This document shows positions 9,254-17,358 of a DNA stretch of 64,000 bases, piece by piece (position 1 is the first letter of the stretch; each line of letters begins with the position of its first letter). The translations under genes and the position numbers were made by a program. Below the pieces are notes generated by a model that made no database searches, was not told where the DNA came from, and worked only from the letters and a program-made list of their open reading frames with translations. The DNA comes from Flagellimonas taeanensis (GTDB lineage Bacteria > Bacteroidota > Bacteroidia > Flavobacteriales > Flavobacteriaceae): positions 62,001 through 126,000 of the forward strand of contig NZ_QXFO01000005.1 of NCBI RefSeq assembly GCF_003584105.1, written 5' to 3'.

Positions 9254-9613
9254 ATGGGAAGAGAATTGACAGAACAGGAACTGCACAACCTGGCCATGAA
9301 CATAGTGGGACGGGAACTGGAGGCCGATGGCTTTGAGTTTATGGCCATCAACAGTAAATTGAAAAAGAATCCCCAATACGTATGCCTCAAGGAAAAATTG
9401 CTGCACTTTATCGTGGTGCGCAATGTGGAGTTTCCGCTGGACCCAAGGGAATATGATGCTGAATTGATGCAGATCGTGAAGGACCATGCCCTGAAATTCG
9501 AAGCAAAGACCTTTTATGCCGGGGTAGGACTTTCCAATGCTGAGGACAGGGGGCTACCGTTGTATCTGGATGAAGAGTATATTGTGGACTACCAAGGATT
9601 GATTGAGATATAG
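9254..9613 (+). CDS. Orphan 119-aa protein between nqrF and apbE
   Basis: The start used is the ATG at 9254 (MGRELTEQELHNL); a TTG at 9245 lies in the terminator T-tract and is unlikely. The product is soluble, without signal peptide or membrane helix: an N-terminal helix (TEQELHNLAMNIVGRELEAD), then an alpha/beta domain with LHFIVVRNVEFPLDPREYD. I recall short Bacteroidota proteins like this being labelled 'NQR subunit F', but it has no ferredoxin cysteines and no FAD or NADH motif, so that label looks transferred by position. The stop codon is 3 nt before apbE. A role in Nqr assembly or flavinylation is inference from position only. Confidence 0.8.
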   Translation: MGRELTEQELHNLAMNIVGRELEADGFEFMAINSKLKKNPQYVCLKEKLLHFIVVRNVEFPLDPREYDAELMQIVKDHALKFEAKTFYAGVGLSNAEDRGLPLYLDEEYIVDYQGLIEI

Positions 9614-9616
9614 ACC

Positions 9617-10618
9617 ATGAAAAAGACATTCATTTTAGGGGTGTCCCTATTGTTTTTATGCTGCACGAAAGGGCAATGGACCAAAAACCAAAATTGGGGC
9701 AATGCACTGGGCACTACGTATTCCATCATTTATATTTCAGATAGTGAATTGGACTACCAACAAGAGATCGATTCTGTTTTCCAAGTGGTGAACCAATCTA
9801 TGTCCACCTACATTCCCACATCGGACATCTCCAAGATCAATGCAGGAGACTCCACCATTGTTGTGGATGAAATGTTCAGGGAAGTTTTTGAGATTTCGAA
9901 CAAGGTACACAAGGCCTCAAACGGCTATTTTGACCCCACTGTGGGCGTTTTGGCCAATGCGTGGGGGTTTGGTCCCGGAGAACAGCTAGAACTGGACAGC
10001 CTGCGGGTAGATAGCCTCTTGGCTTATGTGGGATGGGACAAAGTGGCCATCAATAAGGACAATACCATATTTAAGGCACATCCTGCCATCCGTTTTGACT
10101 TTAATGCCGTGGCCAAAGGCTATGCCATAGACCGATTGGGGGCCATGTTGGATGCCAAGGGCATAAAGAACTATCTGGTGGAAGTGGGGGGAGAAGTACT
10201 GGCAAAAGGAACCAACCTGGTTTCTGAAAAACAATGGACCGTGGGCATAGACGACCCGCAAGTCGAGGAGGGCCGCCAACTCAAGCAGATAGTTTCCCTT
10301 AAGGATAGGGCCATGGCCTCTTCGGGCAACTACCGAAAATTCAGGGTGGACCCTGAAACGGGAAAGAAATATGTGCACACCATCAACCCCAAAACGGGAT
10401 ACACCAAAAGTTCCAATGTATTGGCTACCAGCGTCGTTGCGAACACCTGTGCGTTGGCCGATGCCTTTGCCACGACCTTTATGGCCATGGATTTGGAAGA
10501 GTCCCAAAAGATTCTTGGGGACCACGGAGAATTGGAAGCTTACATCATTTATTTGGATGAAGAGGGAAATACCAACGAATATATGACTCCCGGGTTCAAA
10601 ACGTTGGTTGCACAATGA
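9617..10618 (+). CDS. apbE: FAD:protein FMN transferase lipoprotein
   Basis: ApbE uses FAD to attach FMN by a phosphoester bond to threonine in target proteins. The 333-aa sequence has a lipoprotein signal (LLFLCC lipobox near residue 15), the family motifs ALGTTYSIIY, the HTINPKTGY segment and the Mg2+-binding TCALADAFATTFMA near the C-terminus. Position behind nqr fits the need to flavinylate NqrB Thr220 and NqrC Thr222. Its TGA directly abuts the TGA of the convergent methyltransferase gene, making a TGATCA junction with no intergenic base. Confidence 0.95.
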   Translation: MKKTFILGVSLLFLCCTKGQWTKNQNWGNALGTTYSIIYISDSELDYQQEIDSVFQVVNQSMSTYIPTSDISKINAGDSTIVVDEMFREVFEISNKVHKASNGYFDPTVGVLANAWGFGPGEQLELDSLRVDSLLAYVGWDKVAINKDNTIFKAHPAIRFDFNAVAKGYAIDRLGAMLDAKGIKNYLVEVGGEVLAKGTNLVSEKQWTVGIDDPQVEEGRQLKQIVSLKDRAMASSGNYRKFRVDPETGKKYVHTINPKTGYTKSSNVLATSVVANTCALADAFATTFMAMDLEESQKILGDHGELEAYIIYLDEEGNTNEYMTPGFKTLVAQ

Positions 10619-11383
10619 TCATTTCCGCACCAAAGGAATGATCTCCCCTTTGGCCAATCGGTACCGTTCCACGGCTTCCTTTGGAAGAACGGAAGTGTAA
10701 TCCACTTCCTCGACTGTGAATCCCACGCTGCGGAGTTTGTCAAAATAGTCCCTTCCGTAAATACGCACATGGTCGTATTGTCCAAAGATTTTGGCCCGCT
10801 CCTTTTTATCGGTGATGGTGTCGTCCTCAAAGGTCCTTTCCCGTTTTAGGTCCTGCGGAATCTGGAAAATGCCCCACCCTCCCGGTTTCATCACCCGAAA
10901 GAGTTCCTGCATCGCTTTGGTATCGTTGGGGATATGCTCCAATACATGGTTACAAAGGATCACATCAAAACTATGGTCGGCAAAGGGCAGGTTGCAGATG
11001 TCCGCTTTCACATCCGCCAAAGGCGAATTGAGGTCGGTCGTGGTATATTCGATGTTTTTCAGCCTTCTGAACCTTTTGTAAAAGGCCTGTTCAGGGGCAA
11101 AGTGCAAAACTTGGTGCGTTTTGGTGAAGAAATCCGTTTCGTTTTTGAGATAAAGCCAAAGCAGGCGGTGCCTTTCCAAGGAGAGCGTGGAAGGAGAGAG
11201 TACATTTTCCCGCGGATTTTCATAGCCGTAAGGAAGGAAGCTCCTGAAAGTTCTGCCATCAATGGGGTCGGTAAAGTTTTTTCCCTTTAGGGAAAGAGCG
11301 ATCAAGGGGCGTACCCAATAACTCAATCTAATTAGAAGGGGTCTTGGAATAAGATTGAGAAGGTATTTAAAAATTTTTGACAC
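10619..11383 (-). CDS. Class I SAM-dependent methyltransferase
   Basis: The 254-aa protein has a Rossmann-type methyltransferase domain in its central part: a VLHFAPEQAFYKRFR segment in place of the usual glycine-rich motif I, the acidic DLNSPLADVKADICNLPF, motif IV SFDVILCNHVLEHIPND and motif VI MKPGGWGIFQIP. The N-terminus is basic and hydrophobic (LLNLIPRPLLIRLSYWVRPLI), which suggests membrane association. The substrate is unknown. It is probably the distal gene behind map, from which it is separated by the GxxExxY element. Confidence 0.85.
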   Translation of the reverse strand: MSKIFKYLLNLIPRPLLIRLSYWVRPLIALSLKGKNFTDPIDGRTFRSFLPYGYENPRENVLSPSTLSLERHRLLWLYLKNETDFFTKTHQVLHFAPEQAFYKRFRRLKNIEYTTTDLNSPLADVKADICNLPFADHSFDVILCNHVLEHIPNDTKAMQELFRVMKPGGWGIFQIPQDLKRERTFEDDTITDKKERAKIFGQYDHVRIYGRDYFDKLRSVGFTVEEVDYTSVLPKEAVERYRLAKGEIIPLVRK

Positions 11384-11815
11384 GAATTACACAAATTTAC
11401 ACGAATGACTTAAAGTAAAACTCTCTTATACGTAAGTTGATCCTCGCCAAAATTCACAATCAAGCCCAGCTTCATTTGGGATGCAGCCAAGTAATTCATG
11501 GTTTGCTTGATATGGCCACTGGATATTTTTTCTATGGCCTTTAATTCCAGAATAATTTTGTCATCCACTATAAAATCGGCATAATATTGATGCTTCAGTG
11601 TTTTGCCCTTATACTCAATATTGAATTTGACCTCTCTTTGAAAAGGGACTCCGTTGGACTTGAGCTCAATTTCAAGAGCATCGCCATAAACAGCTTCACT
11701 GAATCCCTTGCCAAGTTCATTATGGACATTCATACATAGACCAATGACAAAGTAGGACTCGTGTTTATAAATGATTTGGGACATTTATTGGAGTAATTGG
11801 TGAAATTAGTGTCAA
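11377..11815. mobile_element. Small element with terminal inverted repeats carrying a GxxExxY gene
   Basis: The left end (11377-11406) begins TTGACACGAATTACACAAA. The reverse complement of the right end (11787-11815) begins TTGACACTAATTTCACCAA. About 25 of 30 positions match when one base gap is allowed. The only gene between them is the 124-aa GxxExxY protein. No transposase is present, so any mobility would need help in trans or be driven by the nuclease-like protein. I saw no clear target-site duplication. The element sits between map and the methyltransferase gene, without breaking either. Confidence 0.5.
11410..11784 (-). CDS. GxxExxY protein, PD-(D/E)XK nuclease-like
   Basis: The 124-aa protein carries the family name motif as GFSEAVY at about residues 27-33 and a PD-(D/E)XK-type core: an acidic residue in YYADF followed by ILELKA (Asp...Glu-x-Lys) at about residues 68-83. 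The length is normal for the family (about 120-135 aa). No activity has been established for this group as far as I know; nuclease function is inferred from fold. The gene is more A+T-rich than its neighbours and fills an inverted-repeat-bounded element, consistent with acquisition. Confidence 0.88.
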   Translation of the reverse strand: MSQIIYKHESYFVIGLCMNVHNELGKGFSEAVYGDALEIELKSNGVPFQREVKFNIEYKGKTLKHQYYADFIVDDKIILELKAIEKISSGHIKQTMNYLAASQMKLGLIVNFGEDQLTYKRVLL

Positions 11816-11824
11816 TTCTTTACA

Positions 11825-12643
11825 CTAAAGTACCAATTTTTTGCTCCGGAATTCATCCTCTTCATCACTGGTGATGCCCAGGGCATCATAGATGTATTGA
11901 TAGGTGGAAAGTAGTTCCGGTTTTCCGTCGACCAAAGCCACATCGTGTTCAAAGTGTGCACTGGGCTTGCCGTCCGCGGTGAGAATGGTCCATCCGTCCT
12001 TCAGCTGTTTGATGCGCCTTGTTCCCATGTTGATCATGGGTTCTATGGCGACCACCGTACCATTGACGAATTTTTTCCCACGCCCCCTTTTTCCATAGTT
12101 GGGCATTTGGGGATCTTCATGGAGTTCTCTTCCCAAGCCGTGGCCCACCAGTTCGCGTACCACACCATAGCCATGGTCCTCACAGTACTTTTGGATGGCG
12201 TAGCCCACATCGCCCACTCGGTTCCCTTCCTTGAATTCCCGAATACCGATATATAGAGACTCCTTGGTCACCCGCAGTAGCTTTCTGGTCTCCTCGGCCA
12301 CTTCGCCCACCTCAAAAGTGTAGGCATGGTCCCCGTAATAACCATTTTTGAGTGCACCGCAATCCACGGATACAATATCGCCTTCCTTCAAGGGGTCATT
12401 GTTTGGAATGCCGTGTACCACTTGGGCATTGGGGCTCCAGTTCAGGGTATTGGGAAAATCGTACATGCCCAAAAATCCAGGAACTGCCCCTTGTTCCCTG
12501 ATGAATTCTTCGGCCATTTTATCCAGATGCAAGGGATTGGCCCCCGGTTTGATTTCCTTGGCCAACATGCCCAAGGTCCTGGAGACCACTAAGGCACTTT
12601 CACGCATCAATTCGATTTGCTCTGCTGTCTTGACTTGAATCAT
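11825..12643 (-). CDS. map: Type I methionine aminopeptidase
   Basis: MetAP removes the initiator methionine from nascent proteins in the cytosol. All five metal ligands are visible in the 272-aa sequence: Asp94 (SVDCG), Asp105 (GDHAYTF), His168 (GHGLG), Glu201 (AIEPM) and Glu232 (HFEHDV). The C-terminus extends about 20 residues past the catalytic fold (ALGITSDEEDEFRSKKLVL), as in many Bacteroidota. Transcription runs toward the GxxExxY element and the methyltransferase. Confidence 0.97.
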   Translation of the reverse strand: MIQVKTAEQIELMRESALVVSRTLGMLAKEIKPGANPLHLDKMAEEFIREQGAVPGFLGMYDFPNTLNWSPNAQVVHGIPNNDPLKEGDIVSVDCGALKNGYYGDHAYTFEVGEVAEETRKLLRVTKESLYIGIREFKEGNRVGDVGYAIQKYCEDHGYGVVRELVGHGLGRELHEDPQMPNYGKRGRGKKFVNGTVVAIEPMINMGTRRIKQLKDGWTILTADGKPSAHFEHDVALVDGKPELLSTYQYIYDALGITSDEEDEFRSKKLVL

Positions 12644-12687
12644 AGCTGCAAAGATAAATTGATTCTATGGAATTTGCCCATCTTTGT

Positions 12688-14205
12688 CTAAACGAGTGGT
12701 TTTTGTGTCATCGCTTCAGGCTGTGCCACTCCCATCAGTTTTAGGATGGTCGGGGCAATGTCCCCTAGAACACCACTTTTTATCTGCTTCAGTTCCTTGT
12801 CCACCAAGATCAAAGGTACCGGGTTGGTGGTGTGGGCCGTGTTGGGGCTGCCATCCGGATTCACCATGGTGTCACAGTTGCCATGATCGGCAATGACAAT
12901 GGAGGTATATCCATTTTCCAATCCTGCGGTAATGACATCCTTGGCACATTCATCTACCGTTTCACAGGCCTTGATGGCCGCTGACATGACTCCGGTGTGG
13001 CCCACCATGTCGGGGTTGGCAAAATTAAGGCAGACAAAGTCCACCTCACCTTTTTGGAGTTCAGGGATGATGGCATCGCGTATCTCGTAGGCACTCATTT
13101 CCGGTTGGAGGTCGTAGGTGGCCACCTTTGGTGATGGACAGAGGATGCGTTGTTCCCCTTTAAAGGGTTCCTCGCGTCCGCCGTTGAAGAAAAAGGTCAC
13201 GTGTGGGTATTTCTCCGTTTCCGCAATCCGGATCTGTTTTTTTCCATTTTTGGAGAGTACTTCTCCCAAGGTTTCCTTGATGTTGTCCTTGTCATAGATG
13301 ACTTTGACCCCTTTGAAGGATTCGTCATAGTTGGTCATGGTGACATAATACAGGTCCATTTTGTGCATGTTCTGCTCATGGAAATCCTGTTGGCTCAATG
13401 CCTGGGTAAGCTCCCTGCCACGGTCGGTCCTGAAGTTGAAGAAGATGATTACGTCCCCTGGTTGGACTTTGGCCAAAGGCTCTGCATTGGCATCTGTTAG
13501 CACCAAGGGTTTGATGAACTCGTCGGTGACCCCTTCGTCATAACTTTCCTGCATGGCCTTGCCGATGTCCTGTATCTTTTCTCCTTCGGCGTTCACCACT
13601 ACATCATAGGCCAGTTTTACCCGTTCCCATCGTTTGTCCCGGTCCATGGCGTAGTACCTTCCGATGACCGTTGCTAGTTTGGTGCTTTTATCTGAACAGA
13701 AGTTGACCAGATCGACCAAAAAACCTTTCCCGCTTTTGGGGTCAACGTCCCTGCCATCGGTGAAGGCATGAACGAATGCATTCTTGACACCGCTTTCATC
13801 GGCGGCCTTGATCAGTGCTTTTAGGTGGTCTATGTGGCTGTGTACGCCTCCATCGCTCACCAGGCCAAGAAAATGTACCGCTTTGTTGTTGCCTTTGGCA
13901 AAAGCAAAGGCCTCCTGGATCACTTTTTCGTTTTTCAGGGTATCCTCCTTCACGGCCTTGTTGATCTTGGCCAGGTCTTGGTACACGATCCTGCCTGCGC
14001 CCAAGTTCATATGTCCCACTTCGCTATTGCCCATTTGTCCTTCGGGCAGACCAACGTTCATACCATCGGTGAGCAGGTCCGCATTGGGGTATTGGGTATA
14101 GAGTGAGTCCACAAATGGGGTGTTTGCCTGTGCTATGGCGGAAACTTTGGGGTCTGGGGATTTCCCCCAACCGTCCAATATCATTAAAATGACCTTCTTG
14201 TTCAT
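12688..14205 (-). CDS. gpmI: 2,3-bisphosphoglycerate-independent phosphoglycerate mutase
   Basis: This Mn2+-dependent enzyme interconverts 3- and 2-phosphoglycerate in glycolysis. The 505-aa length is standard. Asp11 (ILMILDGWG) and the catalytic Ser61 (MGNSEVGHMNLGAGR) are present, as are the second metal cluster motifs VGHTGVMSAAIKA and IADHGNCD near residues 405-450. It reads in the same direction as map, 44 nt upstream of it. Confidence 0.97.
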   Translation of the reverse strand: MNKKVILMILDGWGKSPDPKVSAIAQANTPFVDSLYTQYPNADLLTDGMNVGLPEGQMGNSEVGHMNLGAGRIVYQDLAKINKAVKEDTLKNEKVIQEAFAFAKGNNKAVHFLGLVSDGGVHSHIDHLKALIKAADESGVKNAFVHAFTDGRDVDPKSGKGFLVDLVNFCSDKSTKLATVIGRYYAMDRDKRWERVKLAYDVVVNAEGEKIQDIGKAMQESYDEGVTDEFIKPLVLTDANAEPLAKVQPGDVIIFFNFRTDRGRELTQALSQQDFHEQNMHKMDLYYVTMTNYDESFKGVKVIYDKDNIKETLGEVLSKNGKKQIRIAETEKYPHVTFFFNGGREEPFKGEQRILCPSPKVATYDLQPEMSAYEIRDAIIPELQKGEVDFVCLNFANPDMVGHTGVMSAAIKACETVDECAKDVITAGLENGYTSIVIADHGNCDTMVNPDGSPNTAHTTNPVPLILVDKELKQIKSGVLGDIAPTILKLMGVAQPEAMTQKPLV

Positions 14206-14264
14206 GTGATGGAAATTATGTTTTCAAAAATATTGAATATCCGTTATAAGTAATGATCTCTTTT

Positions 14265-14350
14265 ACGTGTCATTCCGAATTTATTTCGGAATCCCATAGC
14301 ATAGAAAATCAGTAATTCAATGAGAACCTGAAACAAGTTCAGGTTGACGA
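14265..14350. repeat. Two palindromes, REP-like intergenic element
   Basis: Within the 370-bp gap 14206-14575, ATTCCGAA (14272-14279) pairs with TTCGGAAT (14285-14292), and AACCTGAA (14325-14332) pairs with TTCAGGTT (14338-14345). Both are perfect 8-bp stems with 5-nt loops. The rest of the gap is A+T-rich with no coding potential I can support; it must hold the promoters of gpmI (minus) and the ankyrin gene (plus). Whether this pair recurs elsewhere in the genome cannot be seen here. Confidence 0.55.
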
Positions 14351-14575
14351 AAGTTTTGTTTCTGATAAAATCAGGACAATCCACAAAAATAAAATGATCT
14401 GCTTGGATGCCCTAGGGTTTCCCTAATTTTCTGATTGCGAAATTGTTAATTATTTTATGTTAAAATTGAAAGGTTGTTAAAATTTAGTTATTTAAGTGTT
14501 AATCGTGTAACATCTTGCTTCTAGGGGAGTCTATTTTTACAGAAGTTATAATTCATTAATCAAAAAACAATCATC

Positions 14576-14956
14576 ATGAAAAAAGCAATTTTTGCAGTAG
14601 CTGCATTGTGCATGCTAGCAGTGACCGGCGTTTCCGCCAACGAACTTCCTTCCAATGAAAATCCGAACCTTACCACAACAGTTCCAGAACTCAGCAGCTT
14701 TTGCAAGGCTGTGATGCAGGGCGACGTTGAGACCGTGAAAAAACTTATTGAACTTGGAGAGGATGTGAACCAAAAATCCTTGGGCATGGCCCCTGTGCAT
14801 TATGCAGCACGGTACAACAAGGCAGAGGTACTGCAGGTGCTCATTGACAATGGAGCCAACCTAAAACAGCGCTGTGACAAGGGCTATTCGGTAAAGAAAC
14901 ATGCCGAGTTGTCCAATGCCACTGATGTACTGGCTCTTTTGGAAACCGCTATGTAA
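14576..14956 (+). CDS. Small exported ankyrin-repeat protein
   Basis: The 126-aa protein begins with a clear signal peptide (MKKAIFAVAALCMLAVTGVSA). From about residue 42 come roughly two ankyrin repeats: VMQGDVETVKKLIELGEDVNQ and then APVHYAARYNKAEVLQVLIDNGANL, followed by a partial third. It is short for an ankyrin protein and should be periplasmic or secreted. It is monocistronic, with its own terminator. Ankyrin repeats bind proteins; the partner is unknown. Confidence 0.85.
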   Translation: MKKAIFAVAALCMLAVTGVSANELPSNENPNLTTTVPELSSFCKAVMQGDVETVKKLIELGEDVNQKSLGMAPVHYAARYNKAEVLQVLIDNGANLKQRCDKGYSVKKHAELSNATDVLALLETAM

Positions 14957-14983
14957 AAGAAAAAAGAGTTTATTCGTCCAAAC

Positions 14984-15017
14984 AAAAAGGCCCATCCTTA
15001 AGGATGGGCCTTTTTTT
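14984..15017 (+). terminator. Strong terminator after the ankyrin gene
   Basis: AAAAAGGCCCATCCT is followed after a 2-nt loop by AGGATGGGCC and seven T residues. The long A-run before and T-run after make it usable from either strand, so it may also end the minus-strand 55-aa gene at 15066-15233. Confidence 0.88.
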
Positions 15018-15065
15018 GCCTCATTTTACCTAGTTTAGTGTTCTTGCAAAAGAGTATGTTTTGGC

Positions 15066-15233
15066 TCAGAATTCAAAGCCTGTAAAAGCCCTGTACAAAA
15101 ATGCATATACCGCCATGAACAGCATAACCGCACAAAAGATGGAGTACCCTTTCAAAAAAAGTACCACAAAGCTTGGTTTACAATCGTCAAATGCCTCAAA
15201 ATAGAGGTGCTTAAAGTGTAATAGTGTTCCCAT
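15066..15233 (-). CDS. 55-aa membrane protein, probable DUF6747 family
   Basis: An ATG at 15233 opens a 55-codon frame ending in TGA at 15066-15068. It begins MGTLLHFKHLYFEAFDDC and ends with a hydrophobic helix and AFLYRAFTGFEF. The arrangement (short amphipathic start, LYxEAF motif, one helix, terminal R-x-x-TGF-x-F) resembles the small Flavobacteriia family I know as DUF6747; this assignment is from memory. No function is known. Coding is supported by the terminator just downstream and the lack of any competing frame. Confidence 0.65.
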   Translation of the reverse strand: MGTLLHFKHLYFEAFDDCKPSFVVLFLKGYSIFCAVMLFMAVYAFLYRAFTGFEF

Positions 15234-15355
15234 AATGTGTTCTCTCGTTTAGATAGCACAAATGGGTAAGCAAATGCATGTTGTAGGATTTGGGGTTACC
15301 TCAAAGATAGTGAAATCTAATGACTTGTGTCCTTTTCTCGATGAACGTGTCGATT

Positions 15356-16120
15356 CTATCGACCTGAATATTTGGCTATGGCTTCCTTGATCTTTTCGAT
15401 TCTATTTTCCGGGTCGGGGTGGGTGCTCTGAAACTCGGGGACCCGATTGGGCCCTGCTGCCGATTTTAAAATTTCCATCACCTGGATCATTTCATGGGGG
15501 TCATATCCAGATTCAATCATGAACAGCACGCCAAGGTCATCGCTCTCCAGTTCGTCGCCACGCCCATTTTTCAACAAGGTGTTCTGTCCAATACCACTCA
15601 CCACACTTCCCATATCGCCACCCACGGATGCGCCAGTGGCCAATGTCTGCCAAAATCCGCTCTCGGCAATACGTTCCGCAGAGTGCCTGCCGATCACATG
15701 ACCTATCTCGTGCCCCAGTACGCCGGCCAATTGGGCCTCGTTGAGTTGGGAGAACAGGGCATAAGTGATGAAAATTTGCCCGCCCGGAAGGGCAAAGGCA
15801 TTAATGGTGCGGTCGTCTGCCAGCAAATGGAAATCATATCTATATGGAGTCTCCTTGGCAATGCTGTTCTGGACAAGCCGGTTGCCCACCTTGTCCACGA
15901 GGTTCTGCAAACGCTCATCGGGATATAGCCCTCCGTGCTGTTGCGCCATTTCGGGTGCGCTCTGCAGCCCAATGGCAATTTCCTGTTCCGTGGTCATGTC
16001 AATGTTCTGGACCCTCCCGGTATAGGGGTTTTCTTCTTGGTTGCTACAGCGACGGATAAAGGCAAAGGCCACAATGGCAAGGCCAACCAAGATTCGGATC
16101 CTCCAACTCCCTCTTCTCAT
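15356..16120 (-). CDS. M48 family zinc metallopeptidase
   Basis: The 254-aa protein has an N-terminal hydrophobic segment (about residues 8-21) with a Cys at 25, so it is anchored or exported. The zinc site GHEIGH is at residues 136-141, followed by VIGRHSAE, and the third ligand is probably the Glu of DELESDDLG (about residue 193). This is the BepA/LoiP-type single-domain arrangement, which in Proteobacteria acts in quality control of outer membrane proteins. That role is inference here. A C-terminal STHPDPENRIEKI motif, typical of the subfamily, is present. Confidence 0.92.
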   Translation of the reverse strand: MRRGSWRIRILVGLAIVAFAFIRRCSNQEENPYTGRVQNIDMTTEQEIAIGLQSAPEMAQQHGGLYPDERLQNLVDKVGNRLVQNSIAKETPYRYDFHLLADDRTINAFALPGGQIFITYALFSQLNEAQLAGVLGHEIGHVIGRHSAERIAESGFWQTLATGASVGGDMGSVVSGIGQNTLLKNGRGDELESDDLGVLFMIESGYDPHEMIQVMEILKSAAGPNRVPEFQSTHPDPENRIEKIKEAIAKYSGR

Positions 16121-16197
16121 GGTGTTCGTGTTTAGCGGTAGTTGAAGATACGAAAAAAGGGCTATAAAAATGTGCAGTGCATTTTGAAGATTCTTTG

Positions 16198-16280
16198 GCT
16201 TGAAATTCTAGTTCTCGATACGATTTTCATTGGTTTCGACTTCACTCAACCATCAAAAATCACTCGAACTGACAAATTTT
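16198..16280. repeat. Palindromic intergenic repeat, copy A
   Basis: This roughly 83-bp stretch matches copy B at 17359-17441 at nearly every position (shared core CATTGGTTTCGACTTC and CAACCATCAAAAATCACTCG). Each copy folds into a long imperfect hairpin whose arms begin GTTCTCGAT and end CTCGAAC. Copy A starts its minus-strand reading 18 nt after the stop codon of the M15 gene. Confidence 0.8.
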
Positions 16281-16298
16281 AATCAAAATGCGCAATGG

Positions 16299-17033
16299 CT
16301 ACAAAAGTTTTGGGTTGATGTCCAAAATATGGTCTTGGACATAGGTCCGTACAAACCCGGCCGTGAAGTGCTCAATGCCCAGAAACTCTTCCTGGAGCAA
16401 CAGTTTCATAACATTCAACCTGCGGTATGCGGTGAGCATGGGAATGGAAATGGGCGCATAGCTATAGTGCCAAGGCTCATATTTGAAGCCCCTTCGTCTG
16501 GGGTCATTGGTATAGACCAGATAAAACCCGAACTTTTCCGAGTTCTCGTCCAACCATAGCTTTAGCCCCTCGTAAGGTCCCCCGTTTTCAAATTTTCTGG
16601 GGACCAGCACATCTCCCGATGCTTTGGGATAACCATCTATGATGTCGATGTCGGTACCCCAGTGATGTCTGCTGGTGCCGGGGATGGTGGAATATTCAAT
16701 GATCTTGTCGATGGCCTTTAGGGGGGACAGTCGCTCGTCCTCGGTATAGCTAAGGTATTTACGCTCCCAAATGCCCTCCTGTCGGTAAAAATCCCTGAAA
16801 CTGGAAACGATCTTGATGTCGAACCCGGCTGAATAGGCGGCCTTTTTCATCTCCAAAAAGGAATCGTGTGCCGCTTTCCTCAGGTTGATGCCTTCTCCGA
16901 AAAGTTCCACCTTGGCCTTTCCCATGAGCTCTTCGGTGGTGTATTCGTCATTGGTCGGAAAAGGAAAAAATGGGGGCAGGGCACAGGCCAGGCCCGATAC
17001 GGAGGTGGTTTTTAAAAAAGTCCTTCTTTTCAT
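16299..17033 (-). CDS. M15 family D-alanyl-D-alanine carboxypeptidase-like protein
   Basis: The 244-aa enzyme shows the VanY/DacY zinc site: SRHHWGTDID at residues 121-130 (S-x-H-x-x-G-x-x-x-D) and EPWHY at 186-190 with the catalytic Glu and the third zinc ligand. The N-terminus MKRRTFLKTTSVSGLACALP resembles a Tat signal although it has RR-T-F-L-K in place of RRxFLK. The substrate should be peptidoglycan stem peptides in the periplasm. It is flanked by the two copies of the palindromic repeat. Confidence 0.9.
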   Translation of the reverse strand: MKRRTFLKTTSVSGLACALPPFFPFPTNDEYTTEELMGKAKVELFGEGINLRKAAHDSFLEMKKAAYSAGFDIKIVSSFRDFYRQEGIWERKYLSYTEDERLSPLKAIDKIIEYSTIPGTSRHHWGTDIDIIDGYPKASGDVLVPRKFENGGPYEGLKLWLDENSEKFGFYLVYTNDPRRRGFKYEPWHYSYAPISIPMLTAYRRLNVMKLLLQEEFLGIEHFTAGFVRTYVQDHILDINPKLL

Positions 17034-17071
17034 CGTAGATACGTTATGCCGTTGTTCGGTTATTTAGCTAT

Positions 17072-17235
17072 TGGGTCAATGTTTGTTGTGCTGGATGCAT
17101 GAGATCAGTTCTCTACTCTTGTTTCTTTTGTCTTTCGTCATTTTTCGTGGTTCTGTTTTCTCATTTCTTGAACCTGAAGTTGGACTTGGGTTTTCTACTC
17201 CTTCGACTTACTTCGACTACGCTCAGGGTGCCAGC
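17072..17235 (-). repeat. Long intergenic repeat, copy 1 (minus orientation)
   Basis: Read on the minus strand, it begins GCTGGCACCCTGAGCGTAG and contains CGAAAGACAAAAGAAACAAG and GAACTGATCTCATGCATCCA. The same order of blocks, diverged, is found on the plus strand at 22059-22200. It occupies the gap between the M15 gene and the T9SS substrate gene; the remainder (17236-17358) shows nothing I can identify. Confidence 0.65.
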
Positions 17236-17358
17236 TCAGTGTGGCCGTTGTTCATGGACCATAGAACCTCCTCCCATCAAACAACGTAAAAATCGCAATA
17301 ATCTGTCAATGGAGCCAAAAAGAGATCAAAATTTATCCATATATAGGACGGGATATTC

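Noticed and set aside
14520..14560. -33/-7 promoter for the ankyrin gene
   Set aside because: TATTTTTA is present, but the spacing to the nearest TTG is about 14 nt and the box lacks its final G. Too weak to list.
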